From: Chitinophagaceae bacterium UBA7600
Lineage (GTDB): Bacteria; Bacteroidota; Bacteroidia; Chitinophagales; Chitinophagaceae
Direction: 5' to 3'
NCBI GenBank assembly: GCA_002478885.1
Contig: DLKC01000022.1
Coordinates: 1-21,243 of the forward strand
DNA: 21,243 nt
Positions 1 to 6,766 of the stretch are shown piece by piece. The number at the start of each line of letters is the position of its first letter. Position 1 is the stretch's first letter. The position numbers and the translations under genes were made by a program. A model generated the notes under the pieces. It worked only from the letters and a program-made list of their open reading frames with translations. It was not told where the DNA came from and did not search any database.

Positions 1-63
1 TTTGCGATTCGTGAAGGTGGTCGTACAGTAGGTGCCGGACAGGTTACTGAAATCCTTAAATAG
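1..63 (+). CDS. tuf: Elongation factor Tu, 3' end only (partial)
   Basis: The first 60 bases encode the last 20 residues of a protein ending FAIREGGRTVGAGQVTEILK, followed by a TAG stop. This is the highly conserved C-terminus of EF-Tu, the GTPase that delivers aminoacyl-tRNA to the ribosome. The GGRTVGAG segment belongs to the last beta strands of domain 3. The 5' part lies outside the window. The order tuf, tRNA-Trp, secE, nusG is a classic bacterial arrangement and supports the call strongly. Confidence 0.96.
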   Translation, partial: FAIREGGRTVGAGQVTEILK

Positions 64-67
64 GTTT

Positions 68-99
68 TTTCCGAAACTTCATTTTAGAGCTTTCGGAAA
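68..99 (+). terminator. Stem-loop just after tuf
   Basis: TTTCCGAAA (68-76) pairs perfectly with TTTCGGAAA (91-99) around a 14-nt loop, starting five bases after the tuf stop. No clean T-run follows, so it may be an attenuating or mRNA-stabilising hairpin rather than a full terminator. A stronger hairpin lies directly downstream. Confidence 0.4.
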
Positions 100-116
100 C
101 AGTTTTCATAAATTTG

Positions 117-152
117 CAAAGTACTTGGGCGAAAGCCTGAGTACTTTGTTTC
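117..152 (+). terminator. Probable tuf terminator hairpin
   Basis: CAAAGTACT (117-125) pairs with AGTACTTTG (140-148). The stem continues through a T-G wobble and GGGC/GCCT, capped by a GAAA tetraloop (131-134). The descending arm runs into TTTCT. The long, nearly uninterrupted stem and stable tetraloop suit a terminator or RNA-processing site separating the tuf message from the tRNA-Trp/secE/nusG transcript. Confidence 0.55.
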
Positions 153-183
153 TAATAAGAAGTTCTTTTTAGAATTGGTATTT

Positions 184-254
184 ACGGGTATAGTATAACG
201 GTAGTACAGAGGTCTCCAAAACCTTCAGTCTGGGTTCGAATCCTAGTACCCGTG
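184..254 (+). tRNA. trnW: tRNA-Trp (anticodon CCA)
   Basis: A full cloverleaf can be folded. The acceptor arm is ACGGGTA (184-190) with TACCCGT (247-253), with discriminator G at 254. The anticodon stem is GAGGT/ACCTT around loop CTCCAAA, with anticodon CCA at 216-218. The T arm is CTGGG/CCTAG around TTCGAAT (235-241). The 3' CCA is not encoded. The anticodon reads UGG, giving tryptophan, and the discriminator G is normal for bacterial tRNA-Trp. The position between tuf and secE is the usual one. Confidence 0.95.
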
Positions 255-260
255 CGGTTG

Positions 261-296
261 ATTTGAAAATAATGTGAGTATTGTTTTCAAATTTTT
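261..296 (+). terminator. AT-rich stem-loop between tRNA-Trp and secE
   Basis: ATTTGAAAA (261-269) pairs perfectly with TTTTCAAAT (284-292), followed by TTTTG. It looks like a weak intrinsic terminator or a processing hairpin that releases the tRNA 3' end. It lies only about 25 nt upstream of secE, so if it terminates, secE would depend on read-through or on a promoter hidden in this short gap. Confidence 0.4.
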
Positions 297-320
297 GTTT
301 TCAAATTTCAAATTAGTTAC

Positions 321-518
321 ATGAACAAAGTAACAACGTACATCAGAGAAAGTTACCATGAGTTGCTTGATAAAGTAACCTGGCCTTCTTGGGCGCAATT
401 GCAACAATCAACAGCAATTGTACTGGTTGCTTCATTGCTGATCATGCTGATGGTTTGGCTGATGGATTTTGGCAGCAACCAATTGCTGCAACTGATTTAT
501 TCACTATTCAAGAGTTAA
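321..518 (+). CDS. secE: Preprotein translocase subunit SecE
   Basis: A 65-residue protein of the short, single-span SecE type. The N-terminal amphipathic segment (about residues 1-25, with YIRESYHELLDKVTWPSW) carries the conserved 'E-L-x-K-V-x-W-P-S/T' signature. One transmembrane helix follows at about residues 28-52. SecE clamps SecY in the inner-membrane protein-conducting channel. nusG starts two bases after the stop, so the pair is almost certainly co-transcribed and perhaps translationally coupled. Length and position both fit the family well. Confidence 0.95.
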   Translation: MNKVTTYIRESYHELLDKVTWPSWAQLQQSTAIVLVASLLIMLMVWLMDFGSNQLLQLIYSLFKS

Positions 519-520
519 TT

Positions 521-1108
521 ATGGAATCCACTACTGCCCCTCAACAGGTTGTTGATACGAAATGGTATGTGCTGCGTGTGGTTAGCGGCAAGGAAAGAAA
601 GGTAAAAGAATATCTCGATAAAGATATTGCACGCAGCGGATGGACTGAGGTGATTAAGCAGGTGTTTCTTCCAATGGAAAAAGTTTATAAAGTGCAGAAT
701 GGTAAAAAAGTAATGCGCGAAAAGAACTATTTTCCAGGGTATGTAATGCTTGAAGTGGCCGATGGCAAACTCACTGATGACATTATACATCATATCAGCA
801 ACATTACTGATATTATGCATTTCCTCACCGATGGAAAAGGATCAAAGGGTAACATTATCTCCCTCCGCAAATCTGAAGTGAATAAGATGCTTGGTAAAGT
901 TGATGAAATGAACGACCAGGGCGTAACAATGAGCGAGCCATTTATCGTTGGCGAAACCATCAAAATTATCGAAGGACCTTTCAACGATTTCAACGGTGTT
1001 ATTGAAGAGGTTAATGACGAAAAGAAAAAACTAAAGGTTACTGTAAAAATATTTGGCCGTTCAACACCTGTTGAGTTGAATTACATGCAGGTTGAAAAAA
1101 TTGGATAA
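521..1108 (+). CDS. nusG: Transcription termination/antitermination factor NusG
   Basis: A 195-residue NusG. The NGN domain spans about residues 12-120 (KWYVLRVVSGKERKVKEYL near the start, then FLPMEKVY and the NYFPGYVML motif). The C-terminal KOW domain lies at about 143-195 (GETIKIIEGPFNDFNGVIEEV, then VTVKIFGRSTPVEL). NusG binds the RNA polymerase clamp, suppresses pausing, and links polymerase to Rho or to ribosomal protein S10. The ATG at 521 is chosen because it follows the secE stop by two bases. The longer in-frame extension to 389 only runs through secE in another frame. A strong terminator follows, so transcription does not appear to continue into ribosomal protein genes. Confidence 0.97.
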   Translation: MESTTAPQQVVDTKWYVLRVVSGKERKVKEYLDKDIARSGWTEVIKQVFLPMEKVYKVQNGKKVMREKNYFPGYVMLEVADGKLTDDIIHHISNITDIMHFLTDGKGSKGNIISLRKSEVNKMLGKVDEMNDQGVTMSEPFIVGETIKIIEGPFNDFNGVIEEVNDEKKKLKVTVKIFGRSTPVELNYMQVEKIG

Positions 1109-1133
1109 GACTTTCTAATATCATAGTTAAATT

Positions 1134-1162
1134 AAACACCCGCCGTAAAGCGGGTGTTTTTA
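1134..1162 (+). terminator. Rho-independent terminator after nusG, possibly bidirectional
   Basis: AAACACCCGC (1134-1143) pairs with GCGGGTGTTT (1150-1159) around a 6-nt loop, and TTTTTAG follows on the plus strand. This is a textbook intrinsic terminator 25 nt after the nusG stop. Because the stem has A/T ends on both sides, it could also end transcripts of the convergent minus-strand gene whose stop is at 1244. Confidence 0.85.
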
Positions 1163-1240
1163 GTTTTTGGTAGCCGGCAAACAACAAACTTCGGCTTCCG
1201 TTGTGTCACTCACTTGTGCGTTCGGTAAACTACTCAGCAC
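1163..1240 (+). repeat. Dispersed intergenic repeat, copy A
   Basis: This copy has a flank GTTTTTGGTAGCCGGC (1163-1178), then a core TTGTGTCACTCACTTGTGC (1201-1219), then a tail ending TCAGCACACC. The core is a variant of TTGCGTCGCAC-N-CTTGTAC seen elsewhere in the window. The 18 bases at 1200-1217 recur exactly, inverted, at 5141-5158, and the flank recurs inverted at 5181-5197. The two blocks start 37 nt apart here and 39 nt apart there. It lies in the convergent gap between nusG and the S74 gene. Confidence 0.7.
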
Positions 1241-1243
1241 ACC

Positions 1244-4200
1244 TTATCTCAATATCTCCATCTTTTTTGTATCAACTTTATTACCATTAACAACCAGCGA
1301 ATAGTAATAAGTCCCCGGCGAGAGTGTCCCGGCATCGAGGGTAACCTGTCCATCTGCTTTACCAATAAGTTTTATAATACTTATCGTTTTTCCGCTATTG
1401 CTGCCTATGATCAGTTGGGCATTGGTCGAACTAGCGGGTAAATGGTATTTTATGACCGTTTTATTTTTAAAAGGGTTAGGAAGGTTTTGTTCAAGACCTG
1501 CGCCAGCCGACAATACTACAGATTGACTGGCGGTAGCCGTGATTTCTGAAGACACAATACTGCAGCATTGTTGCTGAACAGCCTGCACTTCGTTTAGTTT
1601 TTGCATTACTGCAGCCATCTGTTTTTGCAGCAATTCAATTTCCACCTGTTGGGTTTTTATCGTCGTCTCTTTGGTATCTACATCGGCCTTCAGCTCTTTA
1701 ACCGCGTTGATCAACATATACGTGATGGCTCCGTTATCAACATTCAGAAACTCCTTTTTATCGGCATCTCTTTTAAATCTGCCTACCATATAAGGCGCTA
1801 TTTTTTCGATCTGCTGCGCAATAACACCAATATATTCGGGCCGGGTGTCGTAACCCGATTCATTATTATAATGAAATTTTACCGGGTTAATTTTCAACAC
1901 TTGCGAAAGCCCGTCGGTGTATGGTTTTACACTGCTCTTTAGCCTTTCATCAGAGGTGACAAGCCAGGTTGAAGTTCCCGGCTTCGCAGCAGAGCCATTT
2001 ACCAAGAGTCCATATTGAGAAACGGTGGGGGCTTCAATAATAGCCCCATAAGCCTGAGTACTCTTTACGTACAACTTCGCGTTAACAACGTTGTTTGGCG
2101 TGCCGATCATCACGTTGCCGCTCGAATTGTCGGTAGTATCACTTAATACTATATTTCCCTTTACATGCAATTTCGCAAGAGGGTTGGTTGTACCTATTCC
2201 AACATTGCCAGAGTTGTTACTGTATATATTATTGCCACTACCCGACCACGAACTTGCGCCGACAGTCTGCCAACTGGCTACACCATTGGCATCAGAGATC
2301 AATGCTTTACCGGCACCCTGGGTGCCGTCAGCAATTTTAATATTCCCCTCTATGTCAACTACTGCATCCGGGCTACTAATGCCAATACCTAAACGGTTGT
2401 TTACGTTGTCCCAGAAAAGATTTGTATTCGCACTCAACGAGTTTGCTCCGCTCCAGAAACTGATATAGCCTGTTGCACCTGTACCTGTAATACCTTTGGG
2501 TACATCTTGCCAACTCGCCATGCCACTGGCGTCGGAGGTTAGTACTCGTCCATTACCTTGTGATCCATCTGCGATTTTAATATTACCCGTAAGGTCAAGT
2601 GATGCCACCGGCGAATTGTTGCCAACTCCTAACCTGTTATTGATATTATCCCAAAAAAGATTTGTATTGCCTCCCAGGGAATTTGCACTTGACCATAATG
2701 TAATATATCCAGCCGCCCCCGAGCCCGTAATTCCGCTTGCGGGTGTTTGCCATGAGGCAAGACCATTGACGTCCGAGGTAAGTACTTTGCCTGCTCCCTG
2801 CGTTCCGTCAGCGATTTTTACGTTACCTGCTACATCCAATCTTGCCGCAGGCGTTGCAAGGCCAATTCCAAGCCGCCTGTTCGTATTATCCCAGGTTAAA
2901 CTGGAGTTTGAGCCTATTGCATTGGTACTGGACCAGATCGCAAGATTGCCTGCGACTCCGGTGCCGCCCACTCCTCCGGGTAGTGTTTGCCAGGTTCCAA
3001 TCCCGGTTGCATCGGAAACCAATATTTTGCCTGTACCCTGTGTTCCATCAGCAAGCCTTATTTTACCCGTAACATCCAGGCTTGTCGCCGGGTTAATAGT
3101 TCCAATACCCAGCCTGCTATTTGCGTTGTCCCAAAAAAAATTGTTGCTATATCCAAGCGAATTAGCACCAGCCCAAATACTAATATTTCCTGCCGACCCT
3201 GAACCGCTAAGTGATGCAGGAATAGTTTGCCAGCTGGCAAAACCGTCCTGGTCAGAGGTGAGCACTTTGCCATTGGCCTGTGTGCCGTCGGTAATACGAA
3301 TGTTGCCGGTTACATCAAGCGTTGCAGACGGTGTATTACTGCCAATTCCCAGCCTGTTATTGATATTGTCCCATGAAAGGTTGTTATTTCCTGTAATGCT
3401 GTTTTCAGCGCTCCATAATGTGATATTACCTGCTGTGCCTGAACCTGAAATTCCAGTTGCTGGTATTTGCCACGATGCAAGGCCATTGGCATCAGAGGTC
3501 AACACCTTTCCGGCACCTTGAGTGCCATCTGTGATTTTTATATTTCCCCCGATGTCAAGTTTCGCTACCGGGTTTGCATTGTTAATGCCAAGGTTGCCGG
3601 CGATGAAAGTATTTCCTTTGTTGTCAACAGAAAATTTACTGCTGTGTGTACCGCCACCGTTTGCGGCGCTGTTGGTACCCGCATCGATCAGAACTTTGTT
3701 TCCTGACCCAACACTTTGTTCGTATGGTGCTATATAAAGCGTTGAATAGCCTGCTGTTCCCGTTTGATTTATTGTGGGGAAAATGCCAAATGAGAGTTGC
3801 CCAAGGGCGGAAGCCCGGTACGTTCCTGTTACAGCGTTCATGATGCCTGTTATTCCCGTTGAACCGGAGTTTAATGAGATAAATGGAACCGCGCCTTGAA
3901 TGAAAATGTTTCTCCCGTTGGCAATTGTTGAGCCGGCAGAAGTGGTAATCCCCATTCTTAATGATCTCGTTGTTCCAGTGCCTCCCCATTCCGTACCCAG
4001 CTCCAGTATATTAGACACGTAAGATAATCTTGCTCTTTCGTAATTAGTTGTTTGATCCGGCGTGTTGTATAAAACAAGCCCACTGCTGGCACTGCCCAAG
4101 GTTAGTGAGTGGGTAGGTGCCGTAGTATTTAAGCCAAGCCTTGAATTCACATTGTCCCAGTAGAGATTGTTATTGGAACCAATACTGCCCGGAGAAGTCC

Positions 4201-4759
4201 AATACGTAAGGTTGCCTGCAAGCCCGCTTCCCGAAATGCCGCCTGCACCTGTTTGCCAGCTGGCTACTCCATTCACATCTGATACAAGCACCTTTCCTAC
4301 GCCCTGCGTCCCATCGGCAATCTTAATATTACCTGCAATGTCGAGTGTTGCCGCCGGGTTGGTAACGCCGAGGCCAAGACTTCCGGCAAAATAACCATTG
4401 CCATTATCTGCGCCTATGTAAAATGTTGGAGATGCGGCACTATTTCTAAACTCATACCGAACGTTGGTTTGGTTAAAAAAAAGTCCGTAGTTGGGGTTGC
4501 CATTATATTGAAATACATAATTATTTCCACCTACCCGGTAGCCCGAACTGCCGGCAAAGGCAAGGTTTCCTGTTGCACTGTCTATGTAAACAAAATTGGT
4601 AGTGTTGCCAATTCTTGCTCCGCCAATAACCTGCAATGCACTCGCCGGGTTAACCGTATTAATGCCCGCTCTTCCGCTTGGCGGGAAAACATTTTGGGCA
4701 AGAGCTGGCAAACCCGTGATCATAAATAGGAGAGGGAGGATATGTTGGTATTTTTTCAT
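1244..4759 (-). CDS. Secreted repeat protein with Peptidase_S74 chaperone domain and T9SS type A sorting domain
   Basis: 1171 residues. The order is: signal peptide (about 1-21, ending ALAQ); an 80-residue repeat at 143-222; a variable stretch of about 180 residues; five full 80-residue repeats at 405-804 and a sixth partial one; repeated G-I-G-T/S-x-x-P turns typical of phage-tail-fibre-like proteins; a Peptidase_S74 intramolecular chaperone from about 930 (SDERLK with Ser936 and Lys941, then YIGVIAQQIEKIAPYMV); a coiled coil at about 1020-1065; and a T9SS type A domain from about 1090 (LEQNLPNPF to the Lys-rich end). In the family, S74 domains trimerise fibres and then cut themselves off at the Ser. 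The T9SS tail sends cargo through the outer membrane. The role is inferred: a cell-surface or released fibre/adhesin. Its ligand cannot be read from the sequence. Confidence 0.88.
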   Translation of the reverse strand: MKKYQHILPLLFMITGLPALAQNVFPPSGRAGINTVNPASALQVIGGARIGNTTNFVYIDSATGNLAFAGSSGYRVGGNNYVFQYNGNPNYGLFFNQTNVRYEFRNSAASPTFYIGADNGNGYFAGSLGLGVTNPAATLDIAGNIKIADGTQGVGKVLVSDVNGVASWQTGAGGISGSGLAGNLTYWTSPGSIGSNNNLYWDNVNSRLGLNTTAPTHSLTLGSASSGLVLYNTPDQTTNYERARLSYVSNILELGTEWGGTGTTRSLRMGITTSAGSTIANGRNIFIQGAVPFISLNSGSTGITGIMNAVTGTYRASALGQLSFGIFPTINQTGTAGYSTLYIAPYEQSVGSGNKVLIDAGTNSAANGGGTHSSKFSVDNKGNTFIAGNLGINNANPVAKLDIGGNIKITDGTQGAGKVLTSDANGLASWQIPATGISGSGTAGNITLWSAENSITGNNNLSWDNINNRLGIGSNTPSATLDVTGNIRITDGTQANGKVLTSDQDGFASWQTIPASLSGSGSAGNISIWAGANSLGYSNNFFWDNANSRLGIGTINPATSLDVTGKIRLADGTQGTGKILVSDATGIGTWQTLPGGVGGTGVAGNLAIWSSTNAIGSNSSLTWDNTNRRLGIGLATPAARLDVAGNVKIADGTQGAGKVLTSDVNGLASWQTPASGITGSGAAGYITLWSSANSLGGNTNLFWDNINNRLGVGNNSPVASLDLTGNIKIADGSQGNGRVLTSDASGMASWQDVPKGITGTGATGYISFWSGANSLSANTNLFWDNVNNRLGIGISSPDAVVDIEGNIKIADGTQGAGKALISDANGVASWQTVGASSWSGSGNNIYSNNSGNVGIGTTNPLAKLHVKGNIVLSDTTDNSSGNVMIGTPNNVVNAKLYVKSTQAYGAIIEAPTVSQYGLLVNGSAAKPGTSTWLVTSDERLKSSVKPYTDGLSQVLKINPVKFHYNNESGYDTRPEYIGVIAQQIEKIAPYMVGRFKRDADKKEFLNVDNGAITYMLINAVKELKADVDTKETTIKTQQVEIELLQKQMAAVMQKLNEVQAVQQQCCSIVSSEITATASQSVVLSAGAGLEQNLPNPFKNKTVIKYHLPASSTNAQLIIGSNSGKTISIIKLIGKADGQVTLDAGTLSPGTYYYSLVVNGNKVDTKKMEILR
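2228..3547 (-). repeat. Tandem 240-bp coding repeat (five full units plus one partial) within the S74 gene
   Basis: Each unit encodes 80 residues of the pattern GNIKIADGTQGAGKVLTSD, then ASWQ, SGSGxAG, NLxWDN, NRLGIG and P-A-LD. Full units cover 2348-3547 and the partial sixth unit 2228-2347. Landmarks recur at exact multiples of 240 nt: the GN-I codons at 3547 and 2347, and the 'VLTSD' codons near 3495, 3255, 3015, 2775, 2535 and 2295. There is no indel between units. A related single unit of the same length lies apart at 4094-4333. Confidence 0.9.
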
Positions 4760-5079
4760 ACAATAATTCTTGAAGGTTTGAAAGTTTCAGTCGATTTGAT
4801 TCATCCGCTAATAACTATCAGCACAAAGATTTCAATAGCCATGGGAGCATTATCGAAAGTGATGCAGATAAAACAGACGGATTAAATGGTGTTTGTTTTT
4901 CATGACGACAAAGGAAATTTGTTGGTTGGTTTCCGGGGGATATCGACTTATTGGTATAGCCGGGTGAAATTAGAAACAATACTTAATAAAAACAAATAAC
5001 CACCGCTCACTTAAAACAAATCAATTTAGACATCAACATCTTTTTTTTAGCCCGGCTCCATCGCTGCCATCAACGTTCC
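4760..5079. other. Intergenic stretch upstream of the S74 gene, no gene seen
   Basis: About 320 bases with no plausible coding frame, stable hairpin or RNA gene. It should contain the minus-strand promoter and leader of the S74-domain gene. I see no convincing Bacteroidota TTTG/TAnnTTTG promoter pair that I would place with confidence. Confidence 0.5.
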
Positions 5080-5203
5080 TTGCGTCGCACACTTGTACGT
5101 TGAAAGCTTTGAGCAGCACAGCCCATAGCTGTTATGCTGTACAAGTGAGTGACACAACAGCAGCTGATTAGGGTTAGGAAGGCTGGCAACCAAAAACAAA
5201 CAC
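5080..5203. repeat. Dispersed intergenic repeat, copy B (inverted pair)
   Basis: The forward core TTGCGTCGCACACTTGTAC is at 5080-5098. About 40 nt later an inverted relative, GTACAAGTGAGTGACACAAC, is at 5139-5158. The arms match at 16 of 19 positions, so the region could fold into a large stem-loop. The forward half is followed by GAGCAGCACAGC (5111-5122), equivalent to CAGCACACC in copy A. The inverted half continues into GGCTGGCAACCAAAAAC (5181-5197), the inverted counterpart of the copy A flank. Confidence 0.75.
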
Positions 5204-5251
5204 AACAAAATATGCCCCGTGTTTTGGAAAACAATGAGTATGCGGGAAATA

Positions 5252-5279
5252 AAAAGACCCCGGAAAACCGGGGTCTTTT
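5252..5279 (-). terminator. Intrinsic terminator, minus strand
   Basis: AAAAGACCCCGG (5252-5263) pairs perfectly with CCGGGGTCTTTT (5268-5279) around an AAAA loop. Read on the minus strand, the stem is followed by TTTATTT, a good terminator tail. The plus-strand tail (TTTTACC) is weaker. It lies 83 nt downstream of the small minus-strand ORF ending at 5363, which is its best candidate partner. Confidence 0.75.
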
Positions 5280-5362
5280 ACCTGTTTATATAAAACAAGC
5301 TTAGTGCTGAAGTGATTTCATTGTTCCGGATTACAAATTCTTACTGTAAAACCCTTGGCTGA

Positions 5363-5533
5363 TCAGTCGTGTTGTAACCCTATCTCCAAAGGAAAAAACA
5401 ACTTTGATTTGTCGAGCCTTTCATCATCCAACATCAGCAGGTCATCAAACGTTTCCGTTTTAACCTGGTAAAACATTAAAAGCCCGGAATAAAGAAATAG
5501 TGAAGAGAAATACGTGGAGTTTTCTTCTTTCAT
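5363..5533 (-). CDS. Small hypothetical protein, 56 residues
   Basis: An ATG at 5533 opens a 56-codon frame ending in TGA at 5363-5365. The product begins MKEENSTYFSSLFLYSGLLM and contains an acidic stretch (FDDLLMLDDERLDKSK) before a short end. I do not recognise a family. It has no signal peptide; the early hydrophobic stretch is short. Support is contextual: a terminator follows on the same strand, and AT-rich sequence with TATATTCG precedes it, resembling a Bacteroidota -10 (TAnnTTTG). It fills an otherwise empty gap. It could still be a chance ORF. Confidence 0.4.
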   Translation of the reverse strand: MKEENSTYFSSLFLYSGLLMFYQVKTETFDDLLMLDDERLDKSKLFFPLEIGLQHD

Positions 5534-5701
5534 ACATATCGGATTTTGTTAACCGAATATAGTATTATAAATGATAAACTGTAAGAATTGCCGCTGTTTT
5601 TTTCGAAAATTAAGGCTGCTGCCGTATGTTGTTAAAATGCGCTTAAGCACTATTATAGCTGATTTTGAACCATAAACAGAAAAACGCTTCCGCACTGTTA
5701 T

Positions 5702-5733
5702 AAAAAAAGGGATTGCATTAACACAATCCCTTT
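5702..5733 (-). terminator. Intrinsic terminator of fabD
   Basis: AAAGGGATTG (5706-5715) pairs perfectly with CAATCCCTTT (5724-5733) around an 8-nt loop. On the minus strand the stem is followed by a run of seven T in all (5708-5702). It starts 22 nt after the fabD stop, so it very likely ends the fabD transcript. Confidence 0.85.
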
Positions 5734-5754
5734 CAATAAAGCGGTTCAGCCATA

Positions 5755-6648
5755 CTAGCTTACTCCATTCGTTAATGCCTCTTTGTGAATTTTATTGATA
5801 AGGCCCTGCAACACTTTTCCGGGACCGGCTTCTGTAAAATTTGTTGCACCGTCTGCAACCATTGCCTGCACACACTGTGTCCATTTAACAGCACCTGTTA
5901 ATTGGTCGATGAGGTTTTGCTTTATTTCCTCTGCAGATGAAACCGCCTTCGCAGCCACGTTCTGGTACACAGGGCACGATGGTGTATTGAACGGTGTTGA
6001 CAATATAGCAGCTGCAAGTTCTTCTTTTGCCGGAGCCATCAAAGGCGAATGAAATGCGCCACCAACCGGTAATACCAGTGCCCGTTTTGCGCCGGCTGCT
6101 TTCATTCTTTCACAGGCTGTTTCAATGCCTTTAACAGAGCCGCTTATTACGAGTTGGCCCGGACAATTGTAATTGGCCGGCACAACGATTTCTCCTGTTT
6201 CATTTTCAACTTGTCTGCAAATTTCTTCTACCTTTTCATCAGCGAGTGAAAGCACCGCTGCCATTGTTGAGGGATTCATTTCACATGCTTTCTGCATGGC
6301 CCGCGCTCTTATGCTTACCAACATCAAAGCGTCTTCGAAACTTAAGGTATTGTTGGCAACAAGTGCAGAAAATTCACCAAGTGAATGGCCCGCAACCATA
6401 TCGGGGACAGCGTTTTCAATGGTTTTATATGCAATAACGGAATGCAGGAAAACGGCAGGCTGTGTTACATTGGTTTGTTTCAATGCCTCATCGCTACCGG
6501 TGAACATGATATCGCTTATACTAAAGCCGAGAATTTCATTTGCCTGTTCAAATAATGCTTTGGCAGTTTCGTTTGTTTCGTACAACATTTTTCCCATTCC
6601 ACTGAACTGTGCGCCCTGGCCTGGAAATACATAGGCATGTTTACTCAT
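5755..6648 (-). CDS. fabD: Malonyl-CoA:ACP transacylase (FabD)
   Basis: 297 residues, close to the usual length of stand-alone FabD. It transfers malonyl from CoA to acyl carrier protein and so supplies the extender for type II fatty acid synthesis in the cytoplasm. Visible features are the oxyanion-loop FPGQGAQ (8-14), the nucleophile elbow GHSLG with Ser89, the conserved Arg114 in the 'R-x-R-x-MQ' stretch that binds the malonyl carboxylate, and His200 in GAFHSP. All catalytic residues are intact. It appears to be transcribed alone: a terminator-like hairpin precedes it and a clear terminator follows. No other fatty acid genes are adjacent in the window. Confidence 0.95.
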   Translation of the reverse strand: MSKHAYVFPGQGAQFSGMGKMLYETNETAKALFEQANEILGFSISDIMFTGSDEALKQTNVTQPAVFLHSVIAYKTIENAVPDMVAGHSLGEFSALVANNTLSFEDALMLVSIRARAMQKACEMNPSTMAAVLSLADEKVEEICRQVENETGEIVVPANYNCPGQLVISGSVKGIETACERMKAAGAKRALVLPVGGAFHSPLMAPAKEELAAAILSTPFNTPSCPVYQNVAAKAVSSAEEIKQNLIDQLTGAVKWTQCVQAMVADGATNFTEAGPGKVLQGLINKIHKEALTNGVS

Positions 6649-6673
6649 GGTGATTATTTAAGGGCTCAAAAAT

Positions 6674-6710
6674 AAAAGGTTTGCCCGGATTTATTCCAAA
6701 CAAACCTTTT
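6674..6710 (-). terminator. Probable terminator between folE and fabD
   Basis: AAAAGGTTTG (6674-6683) pairs perfectly with CAAACCTTTT (6701-6710) around a 17-nt loop. On the minus strand it is followed by ATTTTTGAG. It lies 57 nt after the folE stop and 25 nt before the fabD start, and would separate their transcripts. The loop is larger than usual. Confidence 0.6.
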
Positions 6711-6766
6711 ATGTGTAACCACTACATTTTTACACAGCCATTGCAGGGCTGAAAAGCATCGGCAAA

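Noticed and set aside
389..520. Extension of nusG upstream to 389
   Set aside because: It overlaps secE in another frame and adds non-conserved residues. The ATG at 521 fits the family start and the two-base spacing to secE.
2496..3521. Long plus-strand open frame (341 codons) opposite the S74 gene
   Set aside because: It runs antisense through the 240-bp repeats, so absence of stops is simply repeated with each unit. Its product is Pro/Ala/Leu/Ser-rich with no family pattern, and the minus-strand frame has clear domains.
2228..3547. CRISPR-like array
   Set aside because: The 240-nt period is far too long, there are no short identical repeats with unique spacers, and the sequence is an open coding frame.
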